Part shown: piece by piece, positions 26,412-35,053 of the stretch
How the letters are laid out: every line of letters begins with the position of its first letter
Numbering within the stretch: position 1 is the stretch's first letter
Assembly (NCBI GenBank): GCA_018823415.1
Contig: JAHJIN010000295.1
Location: 1 to 64,000 of the forward strand
Direction: 5' to 3'
Origin: Chloroflexota bacterium
GTDB lineage: Bacteria; Chloroflexota; JAHJIN01
DNA: 64,000 nucleotides
Notes under the pieces: generated by a model
Database searches by the model: none
The model's input: only the letters and a program-made list of their open reading frames with translations
What the model was told of the DNA's origin: nothing
Position numbers and translations under genes: made by a program

Positions 26412-27934
26412 CCATGACAGATGACGCGCGACGCCTGATCCTGGATATGAAACCCCTGCTCTGGCTGGCGCTGGCCGTGGCGGCCGGGCTCGCCCTCGGT
26501 TGGCTGCCGCAAACCGAGGCGATCCTGGCAGTGGCCGGGGCCGTCTTTGTGATGATCGCCCTGCTTCAGCCACACCTGGCCCTGTATGCCCTGGTCTTTA
26601 GCGTGCCCTATGAAACCATCCGCCAGATCAACGTCGGCGGGTTTGCGGTAAGCAGCACCGAGGTGCTGGTAGCCCTGCTGTTGGTGGCGTGGCTGGCCCG
26701 CGTCGCCGCGCGATGGGAACGACCCCGGTCGGTGCCCTTGCTCGTCCCGGTCCTGGTCCTGTTGTGGGCCTATGGGCTCGCGTTTCTGCAAGCTGCAGAC
26801 GCCACCCTGGCCCTCAAAGAGACCGCCAAGTGGGCCGAAGTGGCGGCCGTGTTGCTGGTAGCCGCCCACGTGCTGGACCGGCCCCGGCGCGTGGTGTTCT
26901 TGCTGCTCTGCCTGTTTGCTGCCGGGTGGGCGCAAAGCCTGCTGGGCGTCTACCAGTTCTTTCGCCAGGTGGGGCCAGAGAGCTTTGGCTTTGGTAGCTA
27001 TTTGCGCGCCCACGGCACTTTTGGACAGCCCAATGCCCTGGGCGGCTACCTGGGCCTGATCCTGCCTCTGGCTGCCAGCAGCGCCTTGCTTCTGGGACCG
27101 TTATGGGCCAGGCGACAGCAGCCGGGTCAAGAGCCGGCACAGTCACAAACCAACAGCCTATCTCGCTGGTGGGACCGGCTCACGGCGAATTGGACGCTAG
27201 CCATAGCCGGGGTCGCCTCGGTCCCGGTGCTGGGGGCCGGCCTGCTCATGTCCTACTCGCGGGGAGCGTGGCTGGCGACGGCGGCCGCGCTGGCGGTCGT
27301 GGCCGGCGCATGGATACTGACCGCCGGCCGACGCGCGCAGGTCCTGGCCCTGGTCATGGTGCTCGCGCTCATCGTCGTCCTGCCACTGGGCGCCGCCGAC
27401 CTGCTGCCCTCGTTCGTCACGGCGCGTCTGGGCAGCATCGCCGAGAGCGTGACCCTGTTCGACGCGCGCACCGTGCTGGTCACCGACGAGAATTTTGCCA
27501 CGGTGCAGCGCATGGCCTTCTGGCAGACAGCGGTGGGCATGTGGGAGGATCACCCGTGGGTGGGCGTGGGGCCGGGCAACTATCCGGTGGCTTATGCGCG
27601 CTATTACGTCCACCCGGCCTTTTCCGAGCCGTTGGCCGGCCATCCCCACAACATCTATTTGCAACTCCTGGCCGAAGTGGGACTGGTGGGCCTGGCTGCT
27701 TACCTGCTGCTGCTGGCCTGGGCACTGGCGGCCGCCTGGCGCGCCTATCGACGCGCCCCGGCCCTGGTCATTTGGCGCACGGCCGTCATCGGTGTGATGG
27801 GCACCTTGACCGCCGTGATGGTCCACACGTTGTTTGACAACATCTATGTCCACGGTATGAACGTATACGTGGGCCTGGCGCTGGGGCTGGTCGCCGCCGC
27901 GCTTGTACATCTGCCACAAAAGGATAGCACATGA
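26408..27934 (+). CDS. O-antigen ligase/polymerase (Wzy_C) family membrane protein
   Basis: 508 residues with about 12 TM helices. The large loop between late helices holds MAFWQTAVGMWEDHPWVGVGPGNYP and HPHNIYLQLLAEVGLVGL, the conserved Wzy_C/WaaL signature with its catalytic histidine. It ligates or polymerises undecaprenyl-linked glycans at the outer face of the membrane. ATGA overlaps link it to the methyltransferase before it and the Crp-like regulator after it. Confidence 0.85.
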   Translation: MTMTDDARRLILDMKPLLWLALAVAAGLALGWLPQTEAILAVAGAVFVMIALLQPHLALYALVFSVPYETIRQINVGGFAVSSTEVLVALLLVAWLARVAARWERPRSVPLLVPVLVLLWAYGLAFLQAADATLALKETAKWAEVAAVLLVAAHVLDRPRRVVFLLLCLFAAGWAQSLLGVYQFFRQVGPESFGFGSYLRAHGTFGQPNALGGYLGLILPLAASSALLLGPLWARRQQPGQEPAQSQTNSLSRWWDRLTANWTLAIAGVASVPVLGAGLLMSYSRGAWLATAAALAVVAGAWILTAGRRAQVLALVMVLALIVVLPLGAADLLPSFVTARLGSIAESVTLFDARTVLVTDENFATVQRMAFWQTAVGMWEDHPWVGVGPGNYPVAYARYYVHPAFSEPLAGHPHNIYLQLLAEVGLVGLAAYLLLLAWALAAAWRAYRRAPALVIWRTAVIGVMGTLTAVMVHTLFDNIYVHGMNVYVGLALGLVAAALVHLPQKDST

Positions 27935-28638
27935 TCGGTACACCTATCTTTTACCTCAAACTGGTGCCGCTTTTTGAGAACCTGTCGGACGCAGAACTCA
28001 AGGTCCTCTCTGTGCGCCTGGGCAAGCGGGTCTTGCAGCCCGGCGAGGTCATATTCAAGCAAGACGACCCCGGCGATACCATGTACATCATTCGCTCTGG
28101 GCGCGTCAAGATCTTTACCAACGACGAACAGGGACGTGAGATCGTCTTTAACCTCTATGATCCGGGCAACTTTTTCGGCGAGTTTTCCATGCTCGACGAA
28201 CAGCCACGCTCGGCCAGCGCAGAGGCCCTGGAAACGACGCAGCTCTTTAGCCTGAGCCGCCTGGATTTCCTGGTCGCCGTGCGCCAATGCCCCGAGATTG
28301 CCATTGGCGTGATGCAGGTGTTGGTGGGGCGCCTGCGCTACACCACCGAATACGCCGAGAGCCTGGCGTTTCTGAATATATTTGGACGCGTGGCCATGCG
28401 CCTGCTAGAACTGGCCGAACGCTATGGCCGGCCGGTGGAGGACGGCACCCTCATCGACTTGGCCCTGCCCCCGGACGATCTGGCCGGCCTGGCCGGCATC
28501 GAGCCGCGCAGCATTCACAGCGTGCTCAAATCTTATGCCAACGGCGGCCTGATCCGGGTGGACGGCGACCGCATTACGGTGTTGAACGCCGAGGCGCTGG
28601 GCCGGCGCATCGACCTGCACCGCAAAAAGCTGTTCTAG
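27931..28638 (+). CDS. Crp/Fnr-family transcriptional regulator
   Basis: 235 residues. The N-terminal cyclic-nucleotide-binding fold (about 12-125) contains FKQDDPGDTMYIIRSGRVKI and FGEFSMLDEQPRSASAEA. The last 75 residues form the HTH_Crp winged helix with DLAGLAGIEPRSIHSVLKSY as the recognition region. There is no N-terminal Cys cluster, so it is not an FNR-type oxygen sensor. Whether the FGEFS...RSASA pocket binds cAMP cannot be decided. It overlaps the ligase gene by four bases. Confidence 0.88.
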   Translation: MIGTPIFYLKLVPLFENLSDAELKVLSVRLGKRVLQPGEVIFKQDDPGDTMYIIRSGRVKIFTNDEQGREIVFNLYDPGNFFGEFSMLDEQPRSASAEALETTQLFSLSRLDFLVAVRQCPEIAIGVMQVLVGRLRYTTEYAESLAFLNIFGRVAMRLLELAERYGRPVEDGTLIDLALPPDDLAGLAGIEPRSIHSVLKSYANGGLIRVDGDRITVLNAEALGRRIDLHRKKLF

Positions 28639-28644
28639 ACCGAG

Positions 28645-28778
28645 CCTGACCCGTAAGGTTCTTGTACAGCGAGCAAAGATTTCACCGCAGAGCACGCAGA
28701 GAACACGGGGGTTTTTCATAATCTGCTCAGCGTTCTCTGCGATGTCGGCGGTTAGTTTTCTGGTTCAGTCAGGTTAGG
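28645..28778 (+). repeat. Dispersed leader element, copy 1 (interrupted by CGCAGAG palindrome)
   Basis: This element begins CCTGACCCGTAAGG and ends GTCAGGTTAGG, eight bases before the ATG of the saccharopine-dehydrogenase-like gene. Its left half (CTTGTACAGCGAGCAAAGATT) matches the minus-strand copies at 31828-31907 and 48065-48145. The centre is replaced by a palindromic block with a perfect 10-bp inverted repeat CGCAGAGAAC/GTTCTCTGCG (28695-28704, 28732-28741) flanked by ACCGC/GCGGT. The GGTTAGGAGG end supplies the ribosome binding site. Confidence 0.6.
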
Positions 28779-28786
28779 AGGCCCAC

Positions 28787-29911
28787 ATGAAGATCGTGGT
28801 ACTGGGCGGCTGCGGCGACATGGGCAGCCACGCCGTGCGTGACCTCATCGCCCACACAGACCATCACGTAATCATTGCCGACTATCGCGTCGACCGGGCC
28901 AAGGCGCTGGCCGACGAACTGGGACCCCGGGCCAACGGCGTGTTCGTGAATGCCGAGGACCCGGCCTCGCTCGCCAGCGTGCTGGGCGTGGCCGACGTGG
29001 CCATGGGTTGCGTTGGTCCGTTCTATCACTTTGCCCCCAAAATGGCCCAGGCCGCCATCGCCGCCCGGGTAAACTATGTGGACATTTGCGACGATTGGGG
29101 GCCGATTGAAGAGGTCTTTGGCCTGGACGAAGCCGCCAGGTCGGCCGGCGTCACCCTGATCTGCGGCCTGGGCTGGACACCGGGCATTACCAACGTCATG
29201 GCCCGGGCCGGCGCCAACGCCCTGGACCAGGTCGATACCATCGGCGTCTACTGGGGCGGCGGCGCGGCCGATTCGGAAGGGCTGGCAGTGGTGGCCCATG
29301 TGCTCTTTGCCATCAACGGCCGGGTGCCCACCTATCGCGACGGCCAGTGGGTCGACGTGCCCGCCGGCGCCGACAAAGAGGTGGTCGATTTTCCAGACCC
29401 GCTGGGGCCGGTCCATGTGTCCCACTGCGGCCATCCGGAACCCATGACCATCCCCCGCACCATCCCGGCGAACACGGTATTCCTCAAAGGCGGTCTCACC
29501 CCCAACTGGAACAACTGGCTGGGCGAAACCCTGGTCAGGCTGGGGCTGGGACGAACGCACAAACGGATCATGACGACCGCTCGCATCGTCCACAGCCTGG
29601 AAGGGATCATCGGGGCCGGGGGCGTGCCCTGCTCCGGCGCCCGCGTGGACGTGATCGGCGTCAAGGACGGTCAGCCCCACACCGTTACCTATGCCTGCGC
29701 GGACACGATGGGCCGGCTCACCGGCATCCCGGCGGCCGTCGGCGCGGACCTGCTGGCCCGGGCGGCGCGCGGCGTGCCGGGCCTCATCAACGCGCCGGGC
29801 GTCTATGCGCCAGAGGCCATCATCGAGCCGGGGCCGTTCTTTGCCGCCCTGGCCGCACGCGACATTGTCATTCACCAATACCCATCATTCAGCGAAAGGA
29901 AACTCTCATGA
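28787..29911 (+). CDS. Saccharopine dehydrogenase-like NAD(P)-binding oxidoreductase
   Basis: 374 residues. The N-terminal Rossmann motif is VVLGGCGDMGSHAVRDL (3-19), followed by VIIADYRVDRAKALADEL and CVGPFYHFAPKMAQAAIAARVNYVDICDD, the saccharopine dehydrogenase NADP-binding pattern. CGLGWTPGITNVMAR is conserved in lysine-pathway relatives and in carboxynorspermidine-type enzymes. The exact substrate is not assignable. Ribosome site GGTTAGGAGG is provided by the upstream repeat element. Its stop overlaps the LysM protein start (ATGA). Confidence 0.85.
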   Translation: MKIVVLGGCGDMGSHAVRDLIAHTDHHVIIADYRVDRAKALADELGPRANGVFVNAEDPASLASVLGVADVAMGCVGPFYHFAPKMAQAAIAARVNYVDICDDWGPIEEVFGLDEAARSAGVTLICGLGWTPGITNVMARAGANALDQVDTIGVYWGGGAADSEGLAVVAHVLFAINGRVPTYRDGQWVDVPAGADKEVVDFPDPLGPVHVSHCGHPEPMTIPRTIPANTVFLKGGLTPNWNNWLGETLVRLGLGRTHKRIMTTARIVHSLEGIIGAGGVPCSGARVDVIGVKDGQPHTVTYACADTMGRLTGIPAAVGADLLARAARGVPGLINAPGVYAPEAIIEPGPFFAALAARDIVIHQYPSFSERKLS

Positions 29912-30198
29912 CCCCAGAAAAGCAGGAACCCGGCGATGTCCTCGGCGACGCCACTCGCGACGCCCTCGACCCATTGGAAGGCATGCAGCAATTGACCCTG
30001 GAGAATGTCCAGGAAGTAGCCGACGCGGCTCCGGAGCCACGCATCTATGTCGTGCAACGCGGCGATTATTTGGAAAAGATCGCCAAGGAACTATATGGCG
30101 ACTGGCAGCGCTGGAAGGACATCTATGAGGCCAATCGGGATCAGATCAAGGACCCCAACCTGATCCAGCCCGGTCAGGAATTGCGGATTCCCGAGTAA
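29908..30198 (+). CDS. Small LysM-domain protein
   Basis: 96 residues from ATG 29908, which overlaps the previous stop. The first 45 residues are acidic and probably disordered. A single LysM domain follows (YVVQRGDYLEKIAKELYGD, then IYEANRDQIKDPNLIQPGQELRIP). There is no signal peptide, so it resembles the cytosolic BON/LysM-type or phage-baseplate-like LysM proteins more than a peptidoglycan hydrolase. Function unknown. Confidence 0.85.
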   Translation: MTPEKQEPGDVLGDATRDALDPLEGMQQLTLENVQEVADAAPEPRIYVVQRGDYLEKIAKELYGDWQRWKDIYEANRDQIKDPNLIQPGQELRIPE

Positions 30199-30211
30199 CG
30201 GAGGCCAGGCC

Positions 30212-31204
30212 GTGATCATCATCGCCAGCCAGAACGGCATCGTGGGCATTGGAGAGGCCATGCGCGTGCTCCAGGCCGGCGGCTCGGCCGTAGACGCAGT
30301 CGAGACCGGTATCCGGCTGGTGGAGGCCAACCCGCACGACCACTCGGTGGGGTACAGCGGCTATCCCAACATCCTGGGCCAGGTAGAACTGGACGCCGGC
30401 ATCATGAACGGGCGCGACCGCACCACCGGCGCGGTGGGCGCCATGCAAGGTTACAAACACCCTATCTCGGTGGCGCGCCAGATCATGGACCGGCTGCCCC
30501 ACGTTTTGCTGGTGGGCGCCGGCGCCGAGCGCTTTGCCGCCGAGATGGGCCAGGCGCGCTGTGACCTGCTCACCCCCGAGGCCCGCAGCGTGTGGGCCAA
30601 CCGGTTGCTCCAGGACATACCCCAGGCCGGGCCGGACCTGTCGCGGCTGGACGCACTGCCGGACCTGTGGCGCTGGGTCGCGCTGACCACAGACCCCGAG
30701 CGTGCCGACCAGGTGAGCTATTTCGAATCACTCATGGGCACCGTCAACATGATCGCCCGCGACGCGCAGGGCCACATTTGCGCCGGGGCCAGCACCAGCG
30801 GCTGGGCCTGGAAGTACCCGGGGCGCCTGGGCGATTCGCCGGTGGCCGGCGCCGGCTTTTACGCCGACGACCGTTACGGGGCCGCCACCTGTACTGGCAC
30901 CGGCGAGATGGCGATTCGCGCGAGCACGACCCGCAGCGTGGTACTGCGCCTCCAGATGGGCCTGGCGCTGGGGGACGCCGGTCGCCACGCCATGCACGAC
31001 CTGGATCACCTGGGTGGCCGGTTCCTCAGCCGCATGAGCGTGATCCTCATGGACCGCGACGAGCGCCACATGGGAGTGAGCAACGACGAGGGCCGTGCCT
31101 ACATCTACCAGACCGAGGATATGGCCGAGCCGGCCAAGACGTTCTATACCCACGTGCCCACCCGGCAACGTTGGGACCGACCGGTGAACCAGGACACAGA
31201 GTGA
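30212..31204 (+). CDS. N4-glycosylasparaginase/isoaspartyl peptidase-type Ntn hydrolase
   Basis: 330 residues from GTG 30212 with GGAGG upstream. GGSAVDAVETGIRLVEANP and SVGYSGYPNILGQVELDAGIMNG are the family signature. In MGTVNM the predicted nucleophile Thr177 aligns with the Thr of the usual DTIG motif, although the preceding Asp is Gly here. GRLGDSPVAGAGFYADD and TGTGE complete the active site. The protein should self-cleave before Thr177 and hydrolyse asparagine-linked or isoaspartyl amides. It ends just before a terminator. Confidence 0.85.
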   Translation: MIIIASQNGIVGIGEAMRVLQAGGSAVDAVETGIRLVEANPHDHSVGYSGYPNILGQVELDAGIMNGRDRTTGAVGAMQGYKHPISVARQIMDRLPHVLLVGAGAERFAAEMGQARCDLLTPEARSVWANRLLQDIPQAGPDLSRLDALPDLWRWVALTTDPERADQVSYFESLMGTVNMIARDAQGHICAGASTSGWAWKYPGRLGDSPVAGAGFYADDRYGAATCTGTGEMAIRASTTRSVVLRLQMGLALGDAGRHAMHDLDHLGGRFLSRMSVILMDRDERHMGVSNDEGRAYIYQTEDMAEPAKTFYTHVPTRQRWDRPVNQDTE

Positions 31205-31254
31205 CCCATCATCGTTCCGCATGAAACAGCACTTGGTTCGTCATCTTTAACCAG

Positions 31255-31291
31255 GAAACCCGGTTTCTCGCCCACGGCGGAACCGGGTTTC
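31255..31291 (+). terminator. Rho-independent terminator after the asparaginase-family gene
   Basis: An 11-bp stem GAAACCCGGTT / AACCGGGTTTC with a 15-base loop is followed by TTTG. It lies between the stop of the rightward gene at 31204 and the convergent GNAT gene that ends at 31332. Confidence 0.65.
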
Positions 31292-31331
31292 TTTGACCAC
31301 CTCGCAGGCAAATTGGCAGGTACGCCTACTA

Positions 31332-31820
31332 TTACTTGACCCGAGCCATCACCAGCGTGTCCACGTACTCGCCGCCCCGGAACCCATATTTGCGCTTGCG
31401 CCCTTCTTCCTCAAACCCATATTTGCGGTAGAGGCCAATGGCCCGCTCGTTGTCCGGGTAGACCTCCAACTCCACACGCACCAGGTTGAGATAGTTGTCC
31501 GCCAGGTCGATCATGGCGTCCATGAGCCGGGAGCCGATACCTCGACCCCAACAGTCTGGATGAACCATCATGCCCAGGCTGGCGCCGTGGGAGCGGCGCC
31601 GGGTGCCCACCGTCAGGCCCAGCATGCCCACCACGCGCCCGTCCACCTCGGCGACAAAGCGGTGCATGCCCGGCGGCGGGTTGGCGATGCGGTCCCGCGC
31701 GTCATCCAGGGACAGCGAGGGGATCTGCATGGTCTGCCACAAGACCTGCGGGTTTGTCCAGACGGCGTGCAGGTCCCGGTAGTCGTCGGCGCACATGGGC
31801 CGGATGATGATATCGGTCAT
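31332..31820 (-). CDS. GNAT-family N-acetyltransferase
   Basis: 162 residues from ATG 31820, preceded by TTAGGAGTT. One GNAT domain of the RimI/RimL type: GMMVHPDCWGRGIGSRLMDAMIDLA is motif A, LEVYPDNERAIGLYRKYGFEEEGR is motif B and ends in the usual GFRGGEYVDTLVMARV strand. The ribosome binding site is the terminal GGTTAGGAG of the 80-bp element at 31828-31907. Substrate unknown. Confidence 0.88.
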   Translation of the reverse strand: MTDIIIRPMCADDYRDLHAVWTNPQVLWQTMQIPSLSLDDARDRIANPPPGMHRFVAEVDGRVVGMLGLTVGTRRRSHGASLGMMVHPDCWGRGIGSRLMDAMIDLADNYLNLVRVELEVYPDNERAIGLYRKYGFEEEGRKRKYGFRGGEYVDTLVMARVK

Positions 31821-31827
31821 GTCAACT

Positions 31828-31907
31828 CCTAACCTGGATAAACCAGAGCTTACCAAGTCAACGCCTTGGGAATTCTTGCTCACAGTACAAACATTTCACG
31901 GGTTAGG
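31828..31907 (-). repeat. Dispersed leader element, copy 2
   Basis: An 80-base element with terminal inverted repeats CCTAACC/GGTTAGG. On the minus strand it ends seven bases before the GNAT start codon and supplies its Shine-Dalgarno. It shares GTGAGCAAGAATT, AGCTCTGGTTTATC and both termini with the copy at 48065-48145. Internally GAAATGTTTG can pair imperfectly with CAAGAATTCC. Pairing of the two ends would hide the ribosome site. Confidence 0.7.
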
Positions 31908-31914
31908 CCCTTTC

Positions 31915-32274
31915 TCAAAAAGGCGGCGGGGGGAAATCCACCCACACGCCCAGGATCGTGCCTTGCAGCCACAGGCCCATCAAAAAGAGGAGCAAGCCGG
32001 CCAGAAACGCCCGCGCACCCCAGAGATACCAGCGCTGCCAGAGAGTGGGGGCACCGGCGGCACGCCAGGCCCCGGCGTTGAGGATTTGCAGCCCCCAGAA
32101 CAGCATCCCAAACACAAACAGCACCGAGCCGGCATAGAGGATGCCCTGTATGACCGTGATGGTCCACGGCGGCAGCAGTAGGCCCAGGACAGCCACCAGA
32201 GCCAGGGCCGCGACCATCAGGATCGCCACATCGCGCGTGAACCGCAGCAATGACCAGAACAATTGGGTGCGCAT
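31915..32274 (-). CDS. Small four-helix membrane protein
   Basis: 119 residues with hydrophobic segments about 15-35, 38-60 and 85-108, plus a short amphipathic N-terminus. No recognisable domain. It starts at ATG 32274, 12 bases after the stop of the GT-C glycosyltransferase gene, and so belongs to the glycan block. A Pro-rich end (DFPPPPF) is the only notable feature. Function unknown. Confidence 0.65.
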   Translation of the reverse strand: MRTQLFWSLLRFTRDVAILMVAALALVAVLGLLLPPWTITVIQGILYAGSVLFVFGMLFWGLQILNAGAWRAAGAPTLWQRWYLWGARAFLAGLLLFLMGLWLQGTILGVWVDFPPPPF

Positions 32275-32286
32275 CCCGTCCCTCCT

Positions 32287-34314
32287 CTATTCCCCCACGC
32301 GCAGCGTGGTCAACAGCACGGCATCGTCGGGATAGCGGGCGCCGGTGCTGCTCTCGACGGCCGGCAGCCGCTCCAGCGTCGCCAGCAGGTACATCCCGGC
32401 CACGAGACGGTACTCGCCGGGCGGCGCGTCGGCCGGCACGGTCAGCGTATAGTGGTCTATCACCGTCTCGCCGGTAACCCACCTGCTGGTGGGGTACGTC
32501 CCGCCGCCGGGCTGCTGGTCGGCCTGAGACCAGAGTGGGCCGCTGTCCGTGGCTGGGCCAAGTAGTTGCACGGACACGGTATAATCCTCTGCCGCCCGGT
32601 CCCGGCCCCGCCAGTACAGGGTGACGTTTAGCGTATCGCCGGGGCGAGGCTTCGCCGGCGATACATTGTATCCCATCAGGGCCGTGATGTCACCCACATT
32701 GGCGTGTAGCGCGTGGTCGGGGACCAGGGTCGGCGAGGTGCGGACCGGCACGCGATAGGCCACCGCATAGGGCGTGCCGGTCCGGTCGTTCAGCGACCAC
32801 ACGATGTCGCCGGCAGGATAGACGCGCTGGAGCCAGGGTAGCGTGACCGGGTCCTCGTGGACGACGACGATGTAAACCGCTTCCTGATCCAACGGCGCGA
32901 GCACCTGGCAGCGCCGGCCGTCGAAAGAGGCGAGCTGCGCCCCGTCGAGCAAGAACGTCAGCGTGGTGTGGTTGGTGGACACCGGCGACAGATAGGCCCG
33001 GCTCTGGAAGGGCACCTGCTTCGCATAGCGGGCGACGTGCACCAGCCCCTCGTCGTAGGCGAAAAAGAGGTCCGGCGATGGCCCCCAGACCAGGAAATAG
33101 TCGCCGATGGTCAGCGCGGTGCTAGCAAAGAGGCCCAGTCCCAGGCCGACCAGCACCGTCCCGCGCGCGAACGGCCGGAGACGCGGCCGCAAGTGCGGCC
33201 CCAGCCGCCGGGCCGCCGTCCACATGGCCTCGACCAGGAGCGCCAGGCCCAGGGCAGTGATGATCGCCACGGCCGGCGCTGCGCCGATGGCCCGGCGAAA
33301 GTGCGGCGCGTACTCGCTGAGGATGGTGGGGACCAGCATGACCAGCAGCCAGAGGACCGGAAAGGCATAGGCTGGGCGGCGCCATCTCCAGACGCAGAGT
33401 CCCAGCCCTACAAAGAATCCCACGCCCAGGAAGGCGTCCAGGAGCGGCCGGCCCGGGATGTTGTTGCGCGGGTCCGGGTCGCCGGCGCCAGGCCAGACCC
33501 ACATCCCGGCCACGTAGCCCACGTTCGTCAGCACAGCCTCCGGTGACAGAGTGGCGATCTGACCGGAGCGCGTGCTCAGACTCAGGGGATTGGCCAGGAA
33601 ATACAGGCCCAACGGGGCAAAGACCAGCAGCGCCGCCAGCACCAGGAGCACCAGATGGGGCCAATAGCGACGCAGCCAGCTGCGCTGCGTGAGGGCCAGG
33701 GAGGCCCAAAAAGCCACCATCAGGGCTGGCACAACGCGGCCGGCCGGGTAGGTATAGATGCACAGGCCCAGGAACGCGCCGCTAAGAGCAAACTTGGCGT
33801 AGCGCGTCCAGCGCCGGGTACCGTCGTCGCGCAGACCCCACCAGAAGCACAGAAAGCACAGCGTCTCCACCAGGGGCACCAGGATGGGCTCGATACCGGT
33901 GCGGCTGTAGGTGACGTGCCAGTAGGAGGTGGCGAGGAGAAAGGCACCGAGGAGGGGGACCGCTCGACTGCGTATGCCCTCGTCTGCGACCATTTGTCGC
34001 GCCAGCAGGTACAGCGCCAGCACGGTGAGCGTGCCGGCCAGGGCCGCCACAGCCCGCACGGCCCAGGGGTTCTCGCCCAGGAGGGCAAACGCGCCGGCCA
34101 CCAGGGTGATGAATAGCGGCTCCACGCCATAGTTTCCCTCGTAGAACACGCGCAACTGGCCGGTGCGCACGATCTCGCGGGCGTTCACCGCCTCGAACGC
34201 CTCGTCATAGTGCAGGCCCGGGGGGATGAGGTCCAGGGCGTAAAAGCGCAAGGCCCCGGCGAGGAGCAGGATGGCAAGCAGTGCCAGGATGGTTAGGACT
34301 TGGGATTTGTTCAC
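32287..34314 (-). CDS. GT39/PMT-like polytopic glycosyltransferase
   Basis: 675 residues from GTG 34314, which overlaps the stop of the GT2 gene (GTGA); the longer frame into that gene is not credible. About 11 TM helices. PPGLHYDEAFEAVNAREIV is the acidic first-loop motif of PMT-type GT-C enzymes. The C-terminal 230 residues form an extracytoplasmic beta domain (RPGDTLNVTLYWRGRDR, VQLLGPATDSG) also seen in the DUF2079 protein nearby. With the neighbouring DPM1-like GT2 it likely uses a polyprenyl-phosphate sugar to decorate surface glycan or protein. Confidence 0.82.
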   Translation of the reverse strand: MNKSQVLTILALLAILLLAGALRFYALDLIPPGLHYDEAFEAVNAREIVRTGQLRVFYEGNYGVEPLFITLVAGAFALLGENPWAVRAVAALAGTLTVLALYLLARQMVADEGIRSRAVPLLGAFLLATSYWHVTYSRTGIEPILVPLVETLCFLCFWWGLRDDGTRRWTRYAKFALSGAFLGLCIYTYPAGRVVPALMVAFWASLALTQRSWLRRYWPHLVLLVLAALLVFAPLGLYFLANPLSLSTRSGQIATLSPEAVLTNVGYVAGMWVWPGAGDPDPRNNIPGRPLLDAFLGVGFFVGLGLCVWRWRRPAYAFPVLWLLVMLVPTILSEYAPHFRRAIGAAPAVAIITALGLALLVEAMWTAARRLGPHLRPRLRPFARGTVLVGLGLGLFASTALTIGDYFLVWGPSPDLFFAYDEGLVHVARYAKQVPFQSRAYLSPVSTNHTTLTFLLDGAQLASFDGRRCQVLAPLDQEAVYIVVVHEDPVTLPWLQRVYPAGDIVWSLNDRTGTPYAVAYRVPVRTSPTLVPDHALHANVGDITALMGYNVSPAKPRPGDTLNVTLYWRGRDRAAEDYTVSVQLLGPATDSGPLWSQADQQPGGGTYPTSRWVTGETVIDHYTLTVPADAPPGEYRLVAGMYLLATLERLPAVESSTGARYPDDAVLLTTLRVGE

Positions 34315-35051
34315 GGTCGTGAGAACCGCAGCTTGAAGGCGGTCCAGAGGTACTTGATCCCCCGGCGGCTGTATTGCCACAGATTGGTGCCGGTCTTCGA
34401 TTCGCCAAACTCGCGGGGGACGCATTCGTAGGGGATTTCGACAACGCGATAGCCTCGACGCAAGGCCCGGTACATCAGGTCGATGAAATACTCGCCGTAA
34501 TCGCCGGACAGCCGAATCTCGTCCAATATCTGCCGGCGGCAGGCGATGAACCCGCTGGTATAGTCGTAAAAGGACGGGACCAGCCAGACGCGCAGGGCCA
34601 GGTTCAGCAAATTGCTCAGTGCGACTCCCAGCCACGAGTCCTCGGTGTCTTGCAGGTCTTTTTTGGCTGAGCCGCCCGGCGCGAACCGGGACCCCACGGC
34701 GGCGTCATAGCCGTCCACCACGACCAAGTCCACCAGCACCGGGATGAGCGCCGGGGGCATGGAGAAATCGCAGTCCATCCACACCACCACGTCGCCGGTC
34801 GTGCCGTCGATGCCCTCCTGGATGGCGGAGGTGAGGCCCCGGCGGCCGATGCGGCGGATGACGCGCACGCTCGGGTCAGCGGCGCTGACCTCTTGCACCA
34901 GGCGCCAGGTCCCGTCCGGCGAGTCGTCGTCCACCACCACGACCTCGGTGGGCCGGGTGGCGGCGGCCTGGATGGCCCGGATGAGCCGGACGATGTTGGG
35001 GGCCTCGTTGTAGGTAGGCAGGATGACGGACACGAGCACGTCGTCGGGCAT
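34311..35051 (-). CDS. GT2 polyprenol-phosphate glycosyltransferase (DPM1-like)
   Basis: 246 residues. SVILPTYNEAPNIVRLI and VVVVDDDSPDGTWRLV are the nucleotide-sugar and metal-binding motifs of polyprenol-phosphate mannose synthases, followed by GLTSAIQEGI and WMDCDFSMPP. There are no clear C-terminal TM helices, as in class III DPM1. It should transfer a hexose from a nucleotide sugar to polyprenyl phosphate, providing the donor for the adjacent GT-C enzymes. It lies two bases downstream of the DegT aminotransferase gene. Confidence 0.88.
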   Translation of the reverse strand: MPDDVLVSVILPTYNEAPNIVRLIRAIQAAATRPTEVVVVDDDSPDGTWRLVQEVSAADPSVRVIRRIGRRGLTSAIQEGIDGTTGDVVVWMDCDFSMPPALIPVLVDLVVVDGYDAAVGSRFAPGGSAKKDLQDTEDSWLGVALSNLLNLALRVWLVPSFYDYTSGFIACRRQILDEIRLSGDYGEYFIDLMYRALRRGYRVVEIPYECVPREFGESKTGTNLWQYSRRGIKYLWTAFKLRFSRP

Positions 35052-35053
35052 GG

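Noticed and set aside
34315-34635. 107-residue N-terminal extension of the GT39-like protein
   Set aside because: It is entirely inside the GT2 gene in another frame and is Arg/Pro-rich shadow text; GTG 34314 with a four-base overlap is the normal coupling.
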